Notes under the pieces: model-generated
Seen by the model: only the letters and a program-made list of their open reading frames with translations
Told to the model about the DNA's origin: nothing
Databases searched by the model: none
Assembly: GCA_002506175.1 (NCBI GenBank)
Contig: DAXB01000089.1
Coordinates: forward strand, 1-17,906
Source of the DNA: Methanomassiliicoccaceae archaeon UBA113
GTDB lineage: Archaea; Thermoplasmatota; Thermoplasmata; Methanomassiliicoccales; Methanomethylophilaceae
Length of the DNA stretch: 17,906 nucleotides
Reading direction: 5' to 3'
Shown here: piece by piece, positions 1 to 10,300 of the stretch
How the letters are laid out: each line of letters opens with the position of its first letter
How positions within the stretch are numbered: the stretch's first letter is position 1
Made by a program: the position numbers and the translations under genes

Positions 1-101
1 ATCGCTTGTTTTTGTCAAGTAAAACAAATAAACTACAATCAAAGACAAATAATAAATAACAACCATCACTTTTTTGATTATCCAGATAAGACCCGTGTGC
101 G

Positions 102-698
102 TTAGGCCGCAGTGTGCGGCCATAAAAACCCACGGGCAACGGATATCTTTTCTTTGATGATATCGTAATACGCTCTATCCTCATATTCATATGCAACTCT
201 AACAGCACCTGCAACAAAATCAACAATCTGTATGCACTTATTTTGAGATGAATCTGCTTTTACACAACGTCTCACGTTCTTTCCCCTGTTATCAAAAATA
301 CCAAATGACATTTTCACCAGATCTGTGATTTTGATAGAAGACGAATAATCCAGATAGATACTTACATCCCTACGAGACAATACTTCAACAGAACACGACA
401 ACAAATCATGCAAAGCAACACGGTAAAGTTCGTTACCCCTCATACTACAGAATTGCGGAGAATATTTGTCTATTGCAACATACGATATGCTCAGATTGGT
501 TTTTGACACGTGGACAAGAACATTTCTGATTTCATTAGGAAACGAAGAGCGGAACTTTGATTCCGATTCAGATAATGGCAATGAATGGTACAAATTTTTC
601 AAGATACGGGGGTTGTCTGCAATTATTGCCGCCATAACAAAGAATCTACCGCCGTGACCTGTGTTTCCTGATTCATCGATAGCAATGATAGCCGACAC
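102..698 (-). CDS. DUF3800 domain protein, 198 aa
   Basis: The protein matches the DUF3800 pattern. It opens with a hydrophobic strand ending in IDESGN (D8, E9). A second acidic strand YLDYS (D117) follows, and near the C-terminus comes DSSQNKCIQIVDFVAGAV (D149, Q157, D160), the usual D..Q..D..AGA signature. The family is thought to have an RNase H-like fold with acidic metal-binding residues; its biological role is unknown, and members often lie near mobile or defence genes. The start is GTG (698-696); no in-frame ATG occurs between it and the upstream stop, and the short lead before DESG fits the family. No clear Shine-Dalgarno sequence precedes it. The gene is about 35% GC in sampled lines against about 50% for the neighbouring surface genes, which suggests separate acquisition. 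It lies downstream of a terminator and is probably its own transcription unit. Confidence 0.85.
   Translation of the reverse strand: MSAIIAIDESGNTGHGGRFFVMAAIIADNPRILKNLYHSLPLSESESKFRSSFPNEIRNVLVHVSKTNLSISYVAIDKYSPQFCSMRGNELYRVALHDLLSCSVEVLSRRDVSIYLDYSSSIKITDLVKMSFGIFDNRGKNVRRCVKADSSQNKCIQIVDFVAGAVRVAYEYEDRAYYDIIKEKISVARGFLWPHTAA
105..121 (-). terminator. Hairpin at the 3' end of the DUF3800 gene, possible terminator
   Basis: A perfect 7-bp stem with a 3-base loop (GGCCGCA / TGCGGCC) sits immediately before the TAA stop on the minus strand. T-rich stretches follow at about 40-75 (minus-strand sense). The T run does not adjoin the stem, so this is only a weak terminator candidate. The remaining bases 1-101 are A/T-rich and show no gene. 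Confidence 0.3.
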
Positions 699-773
699 AG
701 AAAAACAATCTGACTGCCCTATTTGAATCGACAGGGCTACATGTATTGAACGACGATTTCAGCAGTTGGACTG

Positions 774-820
774 AAGATAAAAAGAAAGGACCGGTGCCCG
801 TCCGTCGGACGGGCACACGG
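774..820 (-). terminator. Intrinsic-type terminator of the 1132-aa surface protein gene
   Basis: An 11-bp perfect stem (GTGCCCGTCCG / CGGACGGGCAC at 794-816) extends by three more pairs across a one-base bulge (791-820). It lies 10 bases after the TGA stop of the gene at 831-4229. In minus-strand sense it is followed by a T-rich run (TTTCTTTTTATCTT, 774-789). Confidence 0.8.
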
Positions 821-830
821 TTTCAGGTTT

Positions 831-3800
831 TCAAGGTCTTGCCTTGTTCACTTTGACACGCCATGCGACGATTATGACAACGATCACGATGATCAGGATA
901 ATGGCGGCGATGATGATGTACATCATGGTGTTGTCCTTGATCGGATCGATGTTCTTCTCGGTAATGGCGAAGTCGGAGAAGTGGGTGGTACTGAACACAA
1001 GTCCGCCGTCGACAACGTCGTACGAGGCGTTCATGTTCTCGACAGTCTTTCCGTCCTCGGAGATGTAGAAGACCTTCTTCTGGGCATCCTTTGAATCCAC
1101 GAAGATCGTGACCGTCGCCTTCTTGTCGGTGAGGTCCACGGTCTTTCCGGAGTTGATGGCTGTGGCCTTTATACTATACATGACAGCATCCGACGGAAGG
1201 TTGGTCTGCTTCGGACTCTTGACCTTTGTGATGGTCAAAGTGATCTTGGTGTCCTCCTTGATATCGCTGTCAGCATCGAAGACTACCTTTCCGTTCTCGA
1301 CCTCGGCGGTCTTGGTTCCTGCGAAGGAGAAGACGGGTGTGACCGTGACGTTGCTCTCGGGCATGATGAACTTGCCGTCCTTGACTGTGACACTAGGCGT
1401 GATCTCCCAATATTTGAAGTTGTAATCTGCGCCCTCATAAGCTGTCAATGTAACGATTGTTCCGGCTGCCGCAGTCTCGCAGTCTGCGACTGCGGTTCCT
1501 CCGGTGGCTGTCTTGACGGTTATTGTGTATGCAACATCGAAAAGTCCTATGATCGTCACATCGGACTTGGGCATGACGAACTTGCTGTCCTTGATAACGA
1601 CCAGCTCATCCTTCTCCTCCCATCCGGTGTTCATGTATCCCTTCTTCGGCTCCGCAGTGAGCTTGACGGTCTGTCCCTCGAAAGCGGTAGCGGGTGCACT
1701 GACGGTTCCGTACTCCTCGTCGCACATCACTGTGACGGCGTACTGCGGGAAGGATGCCTTCACGACGGTATCCTGGATGAAGTTACCGGATGCGGACCCC
1801 CAGACGACGACTGCCGTGGAACTGTAGTCTCCCTTTACGGTGACCGTCTTGGTCACGATTCCGTTGGAGATTGTCATGACGTTTCCATTCACGGTGTAGC
1901 TGGATCCGATCTCGGTCTTGAGAGACGCGACATCTGCCTTTCCTCCTGTGATATCGAACGAGATCGAGACAATGTCCTTGTACCATACGGCCACGAACTC
2001 CATGTTGGATTCTACCTTGACCTTCTCTCCGACGGCGTATACGTTCTCATCGAAATACCATCCGGAGAACTCATACTCTTCTTTGACTCCCTTGTAGTCG
2101 GGGAGAGTGACCTCGAATCCGTTTGCGACTGTGATGGACTCGGGTGCGGGCTCGGAACCTCCGTTAGCATCGAAAGACACAACACTGTATCCCTGCCTCT
2201 CCATCGCACCGTCCGCGTTGCGCTTGTATGCGTATCCTGCAAGCTCATCATACGAGAGTTCGTTTCCTGCAGCATCGACGAACCATTCCCATCCGAAGGA
2301 GTCCTCGTGAACGAGTGCTCCTGCCGGGATGTAGATGTAGTCAAGGTTGATCATGCTGAATGCTCCGCACATGATCACCTTCACGGATTCCGGAAGGACG
2401 ATACTGCTGACCAATGTGAGACTGAACATGTACTCTCCGATGGTCGTTACACCGTCCTTGAACTCCACATCACTGACTGTGGATATGGCGAAGATCCCGG
2501 TTCCGAGCTCTGTGGCAGAGGTCTCGAACACCACTTTCTGAAGGTATGTGGTTGCACTGAACGCGTAGTCTCCGATCGTCTTGACGGACGACGGAATGGT
2601 TACCTTCTCGAGGGAGCTCAATAGGAATGCATTCTCTCCGATGCTCTCGAGCGTCGATGGGAATGTCACCTCTTTCACTGACGAGTACATGAACGCTCCG
2701 TCTGCGATCGCATACACGTCCTCGGGTACTGTAAATGAAGAGTCAGATCTCTCTGGGTACATGACAAGAGTAGTGAGGTCATCGCTGTACAGGACCCCAT
2801 CTTTGACCGAGAATGACTGGTTGTCTTTGGAGACTGTGAATGAGGATACCCCAGATTTGATAAATGCTCCCATTCCGATTGAATCCACTCCTGCGGGAAT
2901 CTCGTAATTGGTCAAGGCTCTGCAGAAGAAGAACGCCTGCAGTCCGATGGCCTTGAGATTAGGGAAATCGACGGTCTTCAGATTCATACATCCTGCGAAT
3001 GCGTACTCGCCAACCTCGATTACACTCTGTCCGGAAACGGATGTGAGATACTGGTTGCCGAAGAATGCATAATCTTCGATGAAATGTGTATCTGCAGGTA
3101 CTTTGAACGAATCGCCGGTCTTCATCGCAGGGTATGCAAGAAGTGTGAGCTTGTTGTTGGAGTAGAGGATTCCGTCCTCCACGTAATATGCATTACAATT
3201 GTAGGAAAGTGTATACATCTGTATAGGTGATGTGTTGAACATTCCTGGAACGAACACCGTTCTGGCTCCGAACATTACGCTTCTGATGGATGTGCATCCG
3301 CTGAATGCCCCCTCTCCGATCTCCGATACGGTATCTGGGAACTCCACTGAACAGAGTGCGGTGCATCCGTAGAATGCACAGTATCCGATGGACTTCAATC
3401 CGTCATTAAACATGACATAGCCAAGACTGCTACAGTCGCTGAACGCATAATCGGCTATGGCTGTGAGGGATGCAGGGCAAATCAAGTAGGAAAGCGGAAC
3501 ACCCTCGAATGCGTTCTCTCCGATGACCACCAAGGAATATGGCAATGATATCTCAGTAATCGCAGTTCCTGCGAATGCGTACGCTCCAATGATCCCAACA
3601 GAAGCGGGGATGTCGATCTGACTGAATGATGAACACTGATAGAACATACGCTCGGGAATCTCTGAGATGTTTTTCAGTACAACATCCATAAGGTTGGCAT
3701 CATACTGGAACAATCCGACTCCGATCTTCTCGACCGTTGAGGGGATCTCGATGCTGGTCAAAGCCTCGCAGTCGCTGAAAGCATAATCCCCAATCGTTTT

Positions 3801-4229
3801 GACGGACGATGGGATATCGATACCTTTCAGGTTGGAGCATCCGGTAAAAGCATTGTTGCGAATCTCAGTGACGCCATCGGGAATGGTAATCGTCTCTGCA
3901 TCGCACCAATCGAATGCGTATTCATCGATGATGGTTATCTGGTATGTCTTGAAGTCGTATTGTACCGAACTGGGGACTGAAATGCACTTCTCGTTTCCGA
4001 TATACCAATAGATCGATGCGGTCAGATTCTCCTGGGATTCGATCTTGAACATGAAATCGCCCCACTCGAATACCTCATCTCCCTCCTCCTCACCATCAGC
4101 GATGACAATCTGGTCATCCTCTGCATTGACTGATGCGAACAGGACTGTCGCGGCCATCAAAATGATTGCCACTGCAACAATGACTTCCAACGCCTTGATG
4201 CAGACGTTGGATGTGTTTTCATTAATCAT
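831..4229 (-). CDS. BspA-type leucine-rich repeat surface protein with InlB/BR repeats and C-terminal membrane anchor, 1132 aa
   Basis: Predicted secreted adhesin-like protein displayed on the cell surface. Residues ~10-36 form a signal peptide or N-terminal helix ending near FASVNAEDD. Residues ~75-670 hold about 22 BspA/TpLRR-type LRR_5 units (IGDYAFSDC..L..I.IPSSVK). They are interrupted by two cassettes of the type DGILYS....L..YP....F.VP. Residues ~683-755 are an InlB-B/Listeria-Bacteroides repeat (FDANGG...GWYFDE...AVW). Residues ~829-895 and ~901-967 are two divergent BR repeats ending in MP..DVT. Residues ~975-1095 carry the membrane-proximal module shared with two neighbours (FYISEDGKTVENM, TTHFSDF). 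Residues ~1101-1123 are a transmembrane helix followed by the basic tail AWRVKVNKARP, so the bulk should be extracellular. LRR proteins of this kind are known mainly from gut bacteria and protists as adhesins; the ligand cannot be told. The ATG start has no good Shine-Dalgarno sequence, so the mRNA may have a very short leader. Confidence 0.93.
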   Translation of the reverse strand: MINENTSNVCIKALEVIVAVAIILMAATVLFASVNAEDDQIVIADGEEEGDEVFEWGDFMFKIESQENLTASIYWYIGNEKCISVPSSVQYDFKTYQITIIDEYAFDWCDAETITIPDGVTEIRNNAFTGCSNLKGIDIPSSVKTIGDYAFSDCEALTSIEIPSTVEKIGVGLFQYDANLMDVVLKNISEIPERMFYQCSSFSQIDIPASVGIIGAYAFAGTAITEISLPYSLVVIGENAFEGVPLSYLICPASLTAIADYAFSDCSSLGYVMFNDGLKSIGYCAFYGCTALCSVEFPDTVSEIGEGAFSGCTSIRSVMFGARTVFVPGMFNTSPIQMYTLSYNCNAYYVEDGILYSNNKLTLLAYPAMKTGDSFKVPADTHFIEDYAFFGNQYLTSVSGQSVIEVGEYAFAGCMNLKTVDFPNLKAIGLQAFFFCRALTNYEIPAGVDSIGMGAFIKSGVSSFTVSKDNQSFSVKDGVLYSDDLTTLVMYPERSDSSFTVPEDVYAIADGAFMYSSVKEVTFPSTLESIGENAFLLSSLEKVTIPSSVKTIGDYAFSATTYLQKVVFETSATELGTGIFAISTVSDVEFKDGVTTIGEYMFSLTLVSSIVLPESVKVIMCGAFSMINLDYIYIPAGALVHEDSFGWEWFVDAAGNELSYDELAGYAYKRNADGAMERQGYSVVSFDANGGSEPAPESITVANGFEVTLPDYKGVKEEYEFSGWYFDENVYAVGEKVKVESNMEFVAVWYKDIVSISFDITGGKADVASLKTEIGSSYTVNGNVMTISNGIVTKTVTVKGDYSSTAVVVWGSASGNFIQDTVVKASFPQYAVTVMCDEEYGTVSAPATAFEGQTVKLTAEPKKGYMNTGWEEKDELVVIKDSKFVMPKSDVTIIGLFDVAYTITVKTATGGTAVADCETAAAGTIVTLTAYEGADYNFKYWEITPSVTVKDGKFIMPESNVTVTPVFSFAGTKTAEVENGKVVFDADSDIKEDTKITLTITKVKSPKQTNLPSDAVMYSIKATAINSGKTVDLTDKKATVTIFVDSKDAQKKVFYISEDGKTVENMNASYDVVDGGLVFSTTHFSDFAITEKNIDPIKDNTMMYIIIAAIILIIVIVVIIVAWRVKVNKARP

Positions 4230-4265
4230 AACATTATGATAACGTACACAGTTTTAATCGTTCTC

Positions 4266-4283
4266 TTATTATTATAATTAAAA
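4266..4283 (-). promoter_or_regulatory. Possible TATA-box region for the 1132-aa gene
   Basis: In minus-strand sense an A/T-only stretch (TTTTAATTATAATAATAA) lies 37-54 bases upstream of the ATG at 4229. A TATA element here would start transcription about 20 bases before the gene. The same A/T stretch also follows the upstream gene's terminator hairpin, so its composition may partly reflect that role. No BRE can be assigned with confidence. Confidence 0.4.
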
Positions 4284-4288
4284 GAAGA

Positions 4289-4313
4289 GAAACCGTCCAT
4301 AAAGGACGGTTTC
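4289..4313 (-). terminator. Distal terminator hairpin of the 2329-aa surface protein gene
   Basis: A perfect 10-bp stem (GAAACCGTCC / GGACGGTTTC) with a 5-base loop is followed in minus-strand sense by a T-rich run (CTCTTCTTTTAATTATAA). It lies 48-72 bases beyond the TGA stop of the giant gene and directly upstream of the next gene's promoter region. Confidence 0.8.
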
Positions 4314-4326
4314 TTAATGGTTTTAG

Positions 4327-4344
4327 TGGGGGATTAATCCCCCA
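4327..4344 (-). terminator. Proximal hairpin (18-base perfect palindrome) after the 2329-aa gene
   Basis: TGGGGGATTAATCCCCCA is a perfect palindrome, 16 bases past the stop codon. It forms the first of two tandem stems with the hairpin at 4289-4313. In minus-strand sense it is followed by CTAAAACC, which is not T-rich. On its own it is therefore more likely a 3'-end stabiliser, or part of a double terminator, than a full terminator. Confidence 0.6.
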
Positions 4345-4360
4345 AAGGTTTCGTACCCGC

Positions 4361-7300
4361 TCAGCAACTGTTGAGCTTATGTCTCCACGCAAGGAGCAGT
4401 GCAAATATGATGATGAGCACCGCGATGACGATTGCTAGGAGAATCGGCATGTAATCGGTTCCGATCGGTTTGATCTCCTCGTGGGTGATGACATAGTCGG
4501 AGAAGTGGGTGGTCGTGAAGATCATTCCTCCCTTGACCGCGTCATATGTCGCATTCATGTCCTGGACCGTTCTTCCATCGTCGGATACGAAGTAGACCTT
4601 CAGATCGTCGGCCTTCTCTCCGGATGCGAGCTTGTATGCGATGAACACGGTAGCCGTCTTTCCGCTTACAGACATCTTCTGGGTTCCGTTGTAGACGTCG
4701 ATGCTGACGTTGTAGACGGTTGCATCCTTGGGGATGTTGCTCTGCTTAGGTGACGTTATCTTGTACATCGAAAGGTCAATCCAACACTTGGTGGTGATCT
4801 GGGAATCGAGCGGAATCGACACACTGCCTACGCCCTTGATCTCTGCGGAGATCTCAGAGTCCACATGAACCTTGAATATCGCTTTGACCGTGACATCCTG
4901 ATTGGGCATCTCGAATTTGTCGTTGACGATCTTCAAAGTGCTCGGAGTGACCTCCCAGGATACGAAATCGCACCCTGCACTGGGAGTCTTCGTGAGCCTG
5001 ACAGTGTCTCCGGGCATCGCGTACTTGACATCCGCGCTTGCGGTTCCATAGCTGTTACCTGATACCTTGACGGAGTACATGGTGGTCCATGTCGCCGTAA
5101 CCGTCATATCTCCGATAACATCGATGATCATTCCAGGAGCGGCAACTGTTCCGTCGGGGAGGAGCCACAGGTCGAATACCTTGTCCTCGGTTGCGGGCTT
5201 GAACTCGCACTCAGGGAGTTCGTACTCTCCGGATGCGTTGACAGGCGCCATCTCTCCGGTTCCGCCGTTTGCCGCGAATGTGACTTTGTACGCAGGCACC
5301 CATACAGCCTTAAGAACGGTGTTCTCGGTGACTGCAATGGTCTCTCCGGCCTTGACGGTCGTTCCGTTGGGCAGAGCCCAGTTCTTGAAGGCCATCGGGT
5401 CTCCTGCGGGTGCTGTGAATCCACACTGGGGCACTACGAATGATCCGAAGGTGGTCATAGGCGCCATCTCTCCGGTTCCGCCGTTAGCGTCAAAGGTCAC
5501 GGTGTAGTTGGCCTTCCAGATTGCCTTGATGGTTATGTTCTTACTGACCAGGATCATGTCTCCGGGCTGGTACTCGGCACCGTCATAGCTCCAGGCGTAA
5601 AACGCCTGCCCTGCAGGCGCCTCGAACCAGCAATCATCTGCGGTCGGGAATGTGAAGCTATCCTTCACATACTCGTCAAATGACTCTCCGATTCCTCCGT
5701 TGGGATCGATGGTGACTGTGTAGAGGTTCTTCCACTCAGCTCTGAGTGACACGGGCTCCACGACGTTGGGGATGATCTCCACGATACGTCCGTCGATGCT
5801 CCATGCATCGAACACTTTACCCTCGGGTGCAATGAACTTGCACTCTCCGGGCACATAGGGAGAATTGTACAGGACATACACGTCGGCCATATTACCAGTT
5901 CCGCCGTTGGCATAGAATGAAATCGACACTCCGAGCTCCCACACCGCTTTAATGATTACATCACTGGACACGATAATGGCCATTCCGGGCTGCATGATAT
6001 CTCCGTCTACATCCCAGCCCTTGAAAGCATAGGTGTATGGAGCGGTGAAGTTGCAATCCTTGAGTACATACGGGTTGCCCTTGACCACATAATCGACATT
6101 CATGGTTCCGGATCCTTCGGTCTTATCGTATGTAACTGTGTTCTTGGTTCCCCACTCTGCATAGGCTACCGAATTTCCTACGTTTTCCAAGGTTGTTCCG
6201 GCATCGACTAACTTTCCGTCGATGTTCCATCCGATGAAGTAGTACTGCTCGGTCATGGGAGCAAACTTATTGTCTGCCAGAGTGATGCTGAGAGCAAACC
6301 TCTCTGCATATTCCTGTCCGATTCCGTAGGTTCCCGCCTTGTATGTCATGACATACTTTCCTTCCCAGAGAGCTGTGATTGTCAGCGATTTTTTCACTGT
6401 GATCTTCGCTCCTGCATCGTATGTCTTTCCATCGACATTCCATCCGACGAATTGCCAACCGGCTTCGGCAGTGAACGCTGTGGCCTCGGGCAATGTAATC
6501 GACCCGGTTGTTTTCACGGGTTCGATGGAACCGGTTCCGTGGAGTCCTGGATCGTACGTCACTGTGTAATTGTCAATCCACTTCGCAAATACAGTCGTAT
6601 TCTGTTCCAGTGTGATCTGGGCCCTCTCAGCCATCTCAACACCGTTGATTGTCCAGCAGCCGAATAGCTTTCCGGCAGGAACGCTCAGCATGTTGTCCTT
6701 GAGATAGTATACGCCATAGTCGGATGTGTCAATACTACTCTGTCCAGTGGTCGAGTCCTTATATTCCACCGTATACTTCTGCTTGACTTCCATGAACACG
6801 GCTTTGAAGATGATATCGTCTGTAACTGTAGTCACATCCGAGGGAGTCCAATTCTGGAATGTGTAGTAGTACTGCTTGGTAGCTTCTTTGGTGGGTGCTA
6901 CTCCTTTGTACTCTGGGACGGGGTCGCCATCCTTTACCCTCTGAGTATCAGTAACTTTGCCCTCTACGATCCAAATGACCTTGTGGTTGTTGTCGATCCA
7001 TTCGCCACCGACGTAGTCGTACAGTCCGGTCTTCGTCAATCCGTTCTCAAGCATTACGGAATAATCGCCTGGGAATGCTGATCCCCCGAGAGTCACATTG
7101 CCGTCGAAGATGATCTTTTTGATACCGCTGTTGAAGAAGGCCTTGTATTGAATTTCCTTTACATTCTTGGAGATCGTGAAGACAGAATCGTCGGATAATG
7201 TGCCCGTTAACGCAGCACACCCGTCGAACGCGTACTTCTCGATTGTTACAACCTTGTTCAGACACACATCCTTCAGCAACACGCATCCGCTGAATGCATA

Positions 7301-10300
7301 CTCGGGGATAGCTGTGATGCTATCCGGGAATTCGATGGAGGTCAATACGGTAAGTCCCTTGAACACGTTGTCTCCGAGCTTCGTGACACCGTCCTCTATT
7401 TCGACAACTGTTATGGACCCTTCATTGCCCCATCCCCAGGTGAATTTGTCTTCCATGTTTCCGGTTCCGATGATGTTCAAGGAATAAACGTCTCCTTTCT
7501 TGAAAACGTATCCGTATACCGAGTCACCGCATGCAACAAGCACTTTCGTATTAGCATATGCATATCCGCTGTCATTGATTGCTTGACGGATCTTCTCTGT
7601 AGCGTAGATCGTGCCTATAGGTACATCGGTAAATGCACTGGCACCGACAGATACTTTCTTACTGTCGGATACCAAGCATTTGAGTACCGCAAGTTCCACA
7701 CCCGTACATCCAGCAAATGCGGATGCACCGATAGACGTCACTGACTCCGGCAACATGATGGTCTTGATACCAGTACAGCCCTTGAATGCCGAACTTCCGA
7801 TAGTCTTCAGCGACTCATTGAGTGTCACATCGGGAATGGACACACAATTCTCGAACGCTTTTTCCCCGATGGTCTCGAGGTCCGCGGAGAATTCGACGGA
7901 TTTCAGGTTCTTGCATCCCCAGAATGCATAGCTGTCCACACCTTTAACGGTAGATGGCATGACATAGTCTGTGCTTATGTCCGACAAGCCGCAGATCACT
8001 CTCGTCTTATCCTTGTCATAGAGGATTCCGGCGGTGATATCGAAATTCTGTGAAAGATTGTTTATCGTCTTGAGTTTGTCATGTGATACGAACGGGTTGT
8101 CTCCCATCTCTGAAAGGTTCTTGGGTATAGTGAAACTCGTGATCACACTTCCCGCAAACGCCTTAGATCCGATAGAAGTCAAAGATGAATCTGATGGTAT
8201 GTTCACCTGCGCTAACGAAGGGTCATCGTTGCTATTACAATCCGCAAATGCCTTATCACCAATTTTCGTCACACTGCTGGGTACATCAACAGCCTTCAAT
8301 GCGGTTCCGCTGAATGCCTCTGCACGGATTTCCTTCAAAGCCGCGTTCAGACTGACAGAACTCAGTTTCTCACAGTCTTTGAACGCGCACTTCTCGATAA
8401 TCGTGACACCCTTCGGTATCGTGATCTGTTCCATATTGATACAGCCTTCAAACACATGGGATCCGATACTGGTTATCTCATCGGACATCACCACATATTT
8501 GACTCCGCTCCATGCGTGTGCACCGGAGGATAAGGAGTACATAGCTCCGGAACCGTAGATGTACAATGTTTCTCCGTCAGCCTTAGTCACGGTGAAATCG
8601 TACAGGTTCTCTCCGAAGTGCTTATCCATTGGTTGTACTCTCTCTGAAGGGGATACTTCCTGTCTGAATTTAGTGCATGTATCATCGGTCGCAGTGTACA
8701 CAAGTGCACCATCGCTCTCTAAAAGCACACCGGTTCCAGCCTCACACGCAGGTGCCCATATGATTACCTTCTCGAGGTTCTTACAATAGCTGAGAGCCTC
8801 CATTCCCACATAGGTTACCTTGGATCCGATGACGAGTTCAGTCAGATTATCGGTGTGTGAGAATGCGTAATCAGCGATTCTTTCGATGGTCTCCGGCACC
8901 GTATACGATCCTTCAGCCGCTGCTGGGTAACGGTACAGTTCCTTGACCGATTTCTTTTCCACCGTTGTGGTTCTCATCAATACGCCGGACTCTGCATAAT
9001 ATGTTCCTTTTCCTGTCACGGCGAATGACTTGATGCTGTCGCATCCATCGAAAACGGAACCGTCGAGCGTAGCGCTTGCTTTGAAATCCACTGTGCTGAT
9101 TCCTTTACAATCTAGGAATGCTTCGGTTCCGATATCCGTCACGGTAGAAAGATTCAAACTCTTTATCGACTCACAACCTTTGAACGCATAAGAGCCGATC
9201 TTCAGAATGTTTGCTTGCGGCATATCCGTCAGCTTCGAGCATCCCGAAAATGCATAGGATCCGATTGAAGTATTTGAGGCGAAGCTAACTTCAGTCAAAG
9301 ATTCACAACCTCTGAAAGCATCTTCGCCTATTGTCGTTACATATGACATCTCCGCTTTTGTGAGATGGGCACAGTCCTTGAAAGTTCCTTCCTTTATTTC
9401 ATTAACCTTCGATTTGAGTGCGATCTGCTCCAGATTATTGCATTCGAAGAAGGCGTATTGTCCCATACTGGTCATAGCCGGGATATTAACCGTCCTGAGG
9501 GTCAAGCATTTCGAAAATGCATATTCTCCCATGCTAGTCGCTTTCGGGAGACTGATCGTGCTCAGCGTTACACATTGATAGAATGCATAGTCCCCGACGG
9601 TTGTTGTCGAAGCGAATCCCTCGACCTCGGCCAGATATTTGAATCCGTTGAATGTGTCATCGGGGATGTTCAGGACACCTCCGATCTCAATCACCTTATC
9701 GACGTTAAGTTTCAAGGAATTGTTCCAACCATAGTCAGCCCCCGGAGTCAATGATGGTTCAGCGTCCCACGGTTTTTCCCCAAGCTCTCCGAAATCGATC
9801 TTGGCAGTTCCCGTTCCGTGCGTCACAATGTAAAGATCATAGTAGGGGCTGTCTTCTTTGAAATATGTGTAAACGTTGTTTCCGATGTTCTTGATAAGCC
9901 TGAACTGAGCTCCGTCATCGAAGTCTCCGTTTACTGTCGACAGTCCTCTGAAGTCCGTTACTATTTTTGTTCCGGTATTGGTCTTCTCAAAGGTCTTGTC
10001 AACATCATCCTGTTCAATCTTTACTTTACTCTGAGAATCCAGCCAGGAGGTTACAGACTCGAGGCTGTTACAACCATAGAATGCTTTCTTGCATATCTTG
10101 TTCACGGTCTCCGGCAGTTCTACCGATGTTATGTTTTTGCATCCGTAGAAAGCGGACTCCGCTATAATCACAGTATTATCTGCAACAGTGACGGATCCAG
10201 TCTTTCCCGCTGGACAGCAGATCAGCCTCTTCACACTCACGCCGTCGATCTTTTCCTGACTGTACAGAATTCCATTCGTTACCGGACAGGTGGTTGAACC

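Noticed and set aside
8034..8558. Long plus-strand open frame (174 codons) opposite the giant gene, with several similar ones along 844-10751
   Set aside because: These frames are antisense to LRR repeats and arise from their repeated codon pattern. The minus-strand frame is continuous for 2329 codons with clear domains, and I saw no family resemblance in the antisense translations.
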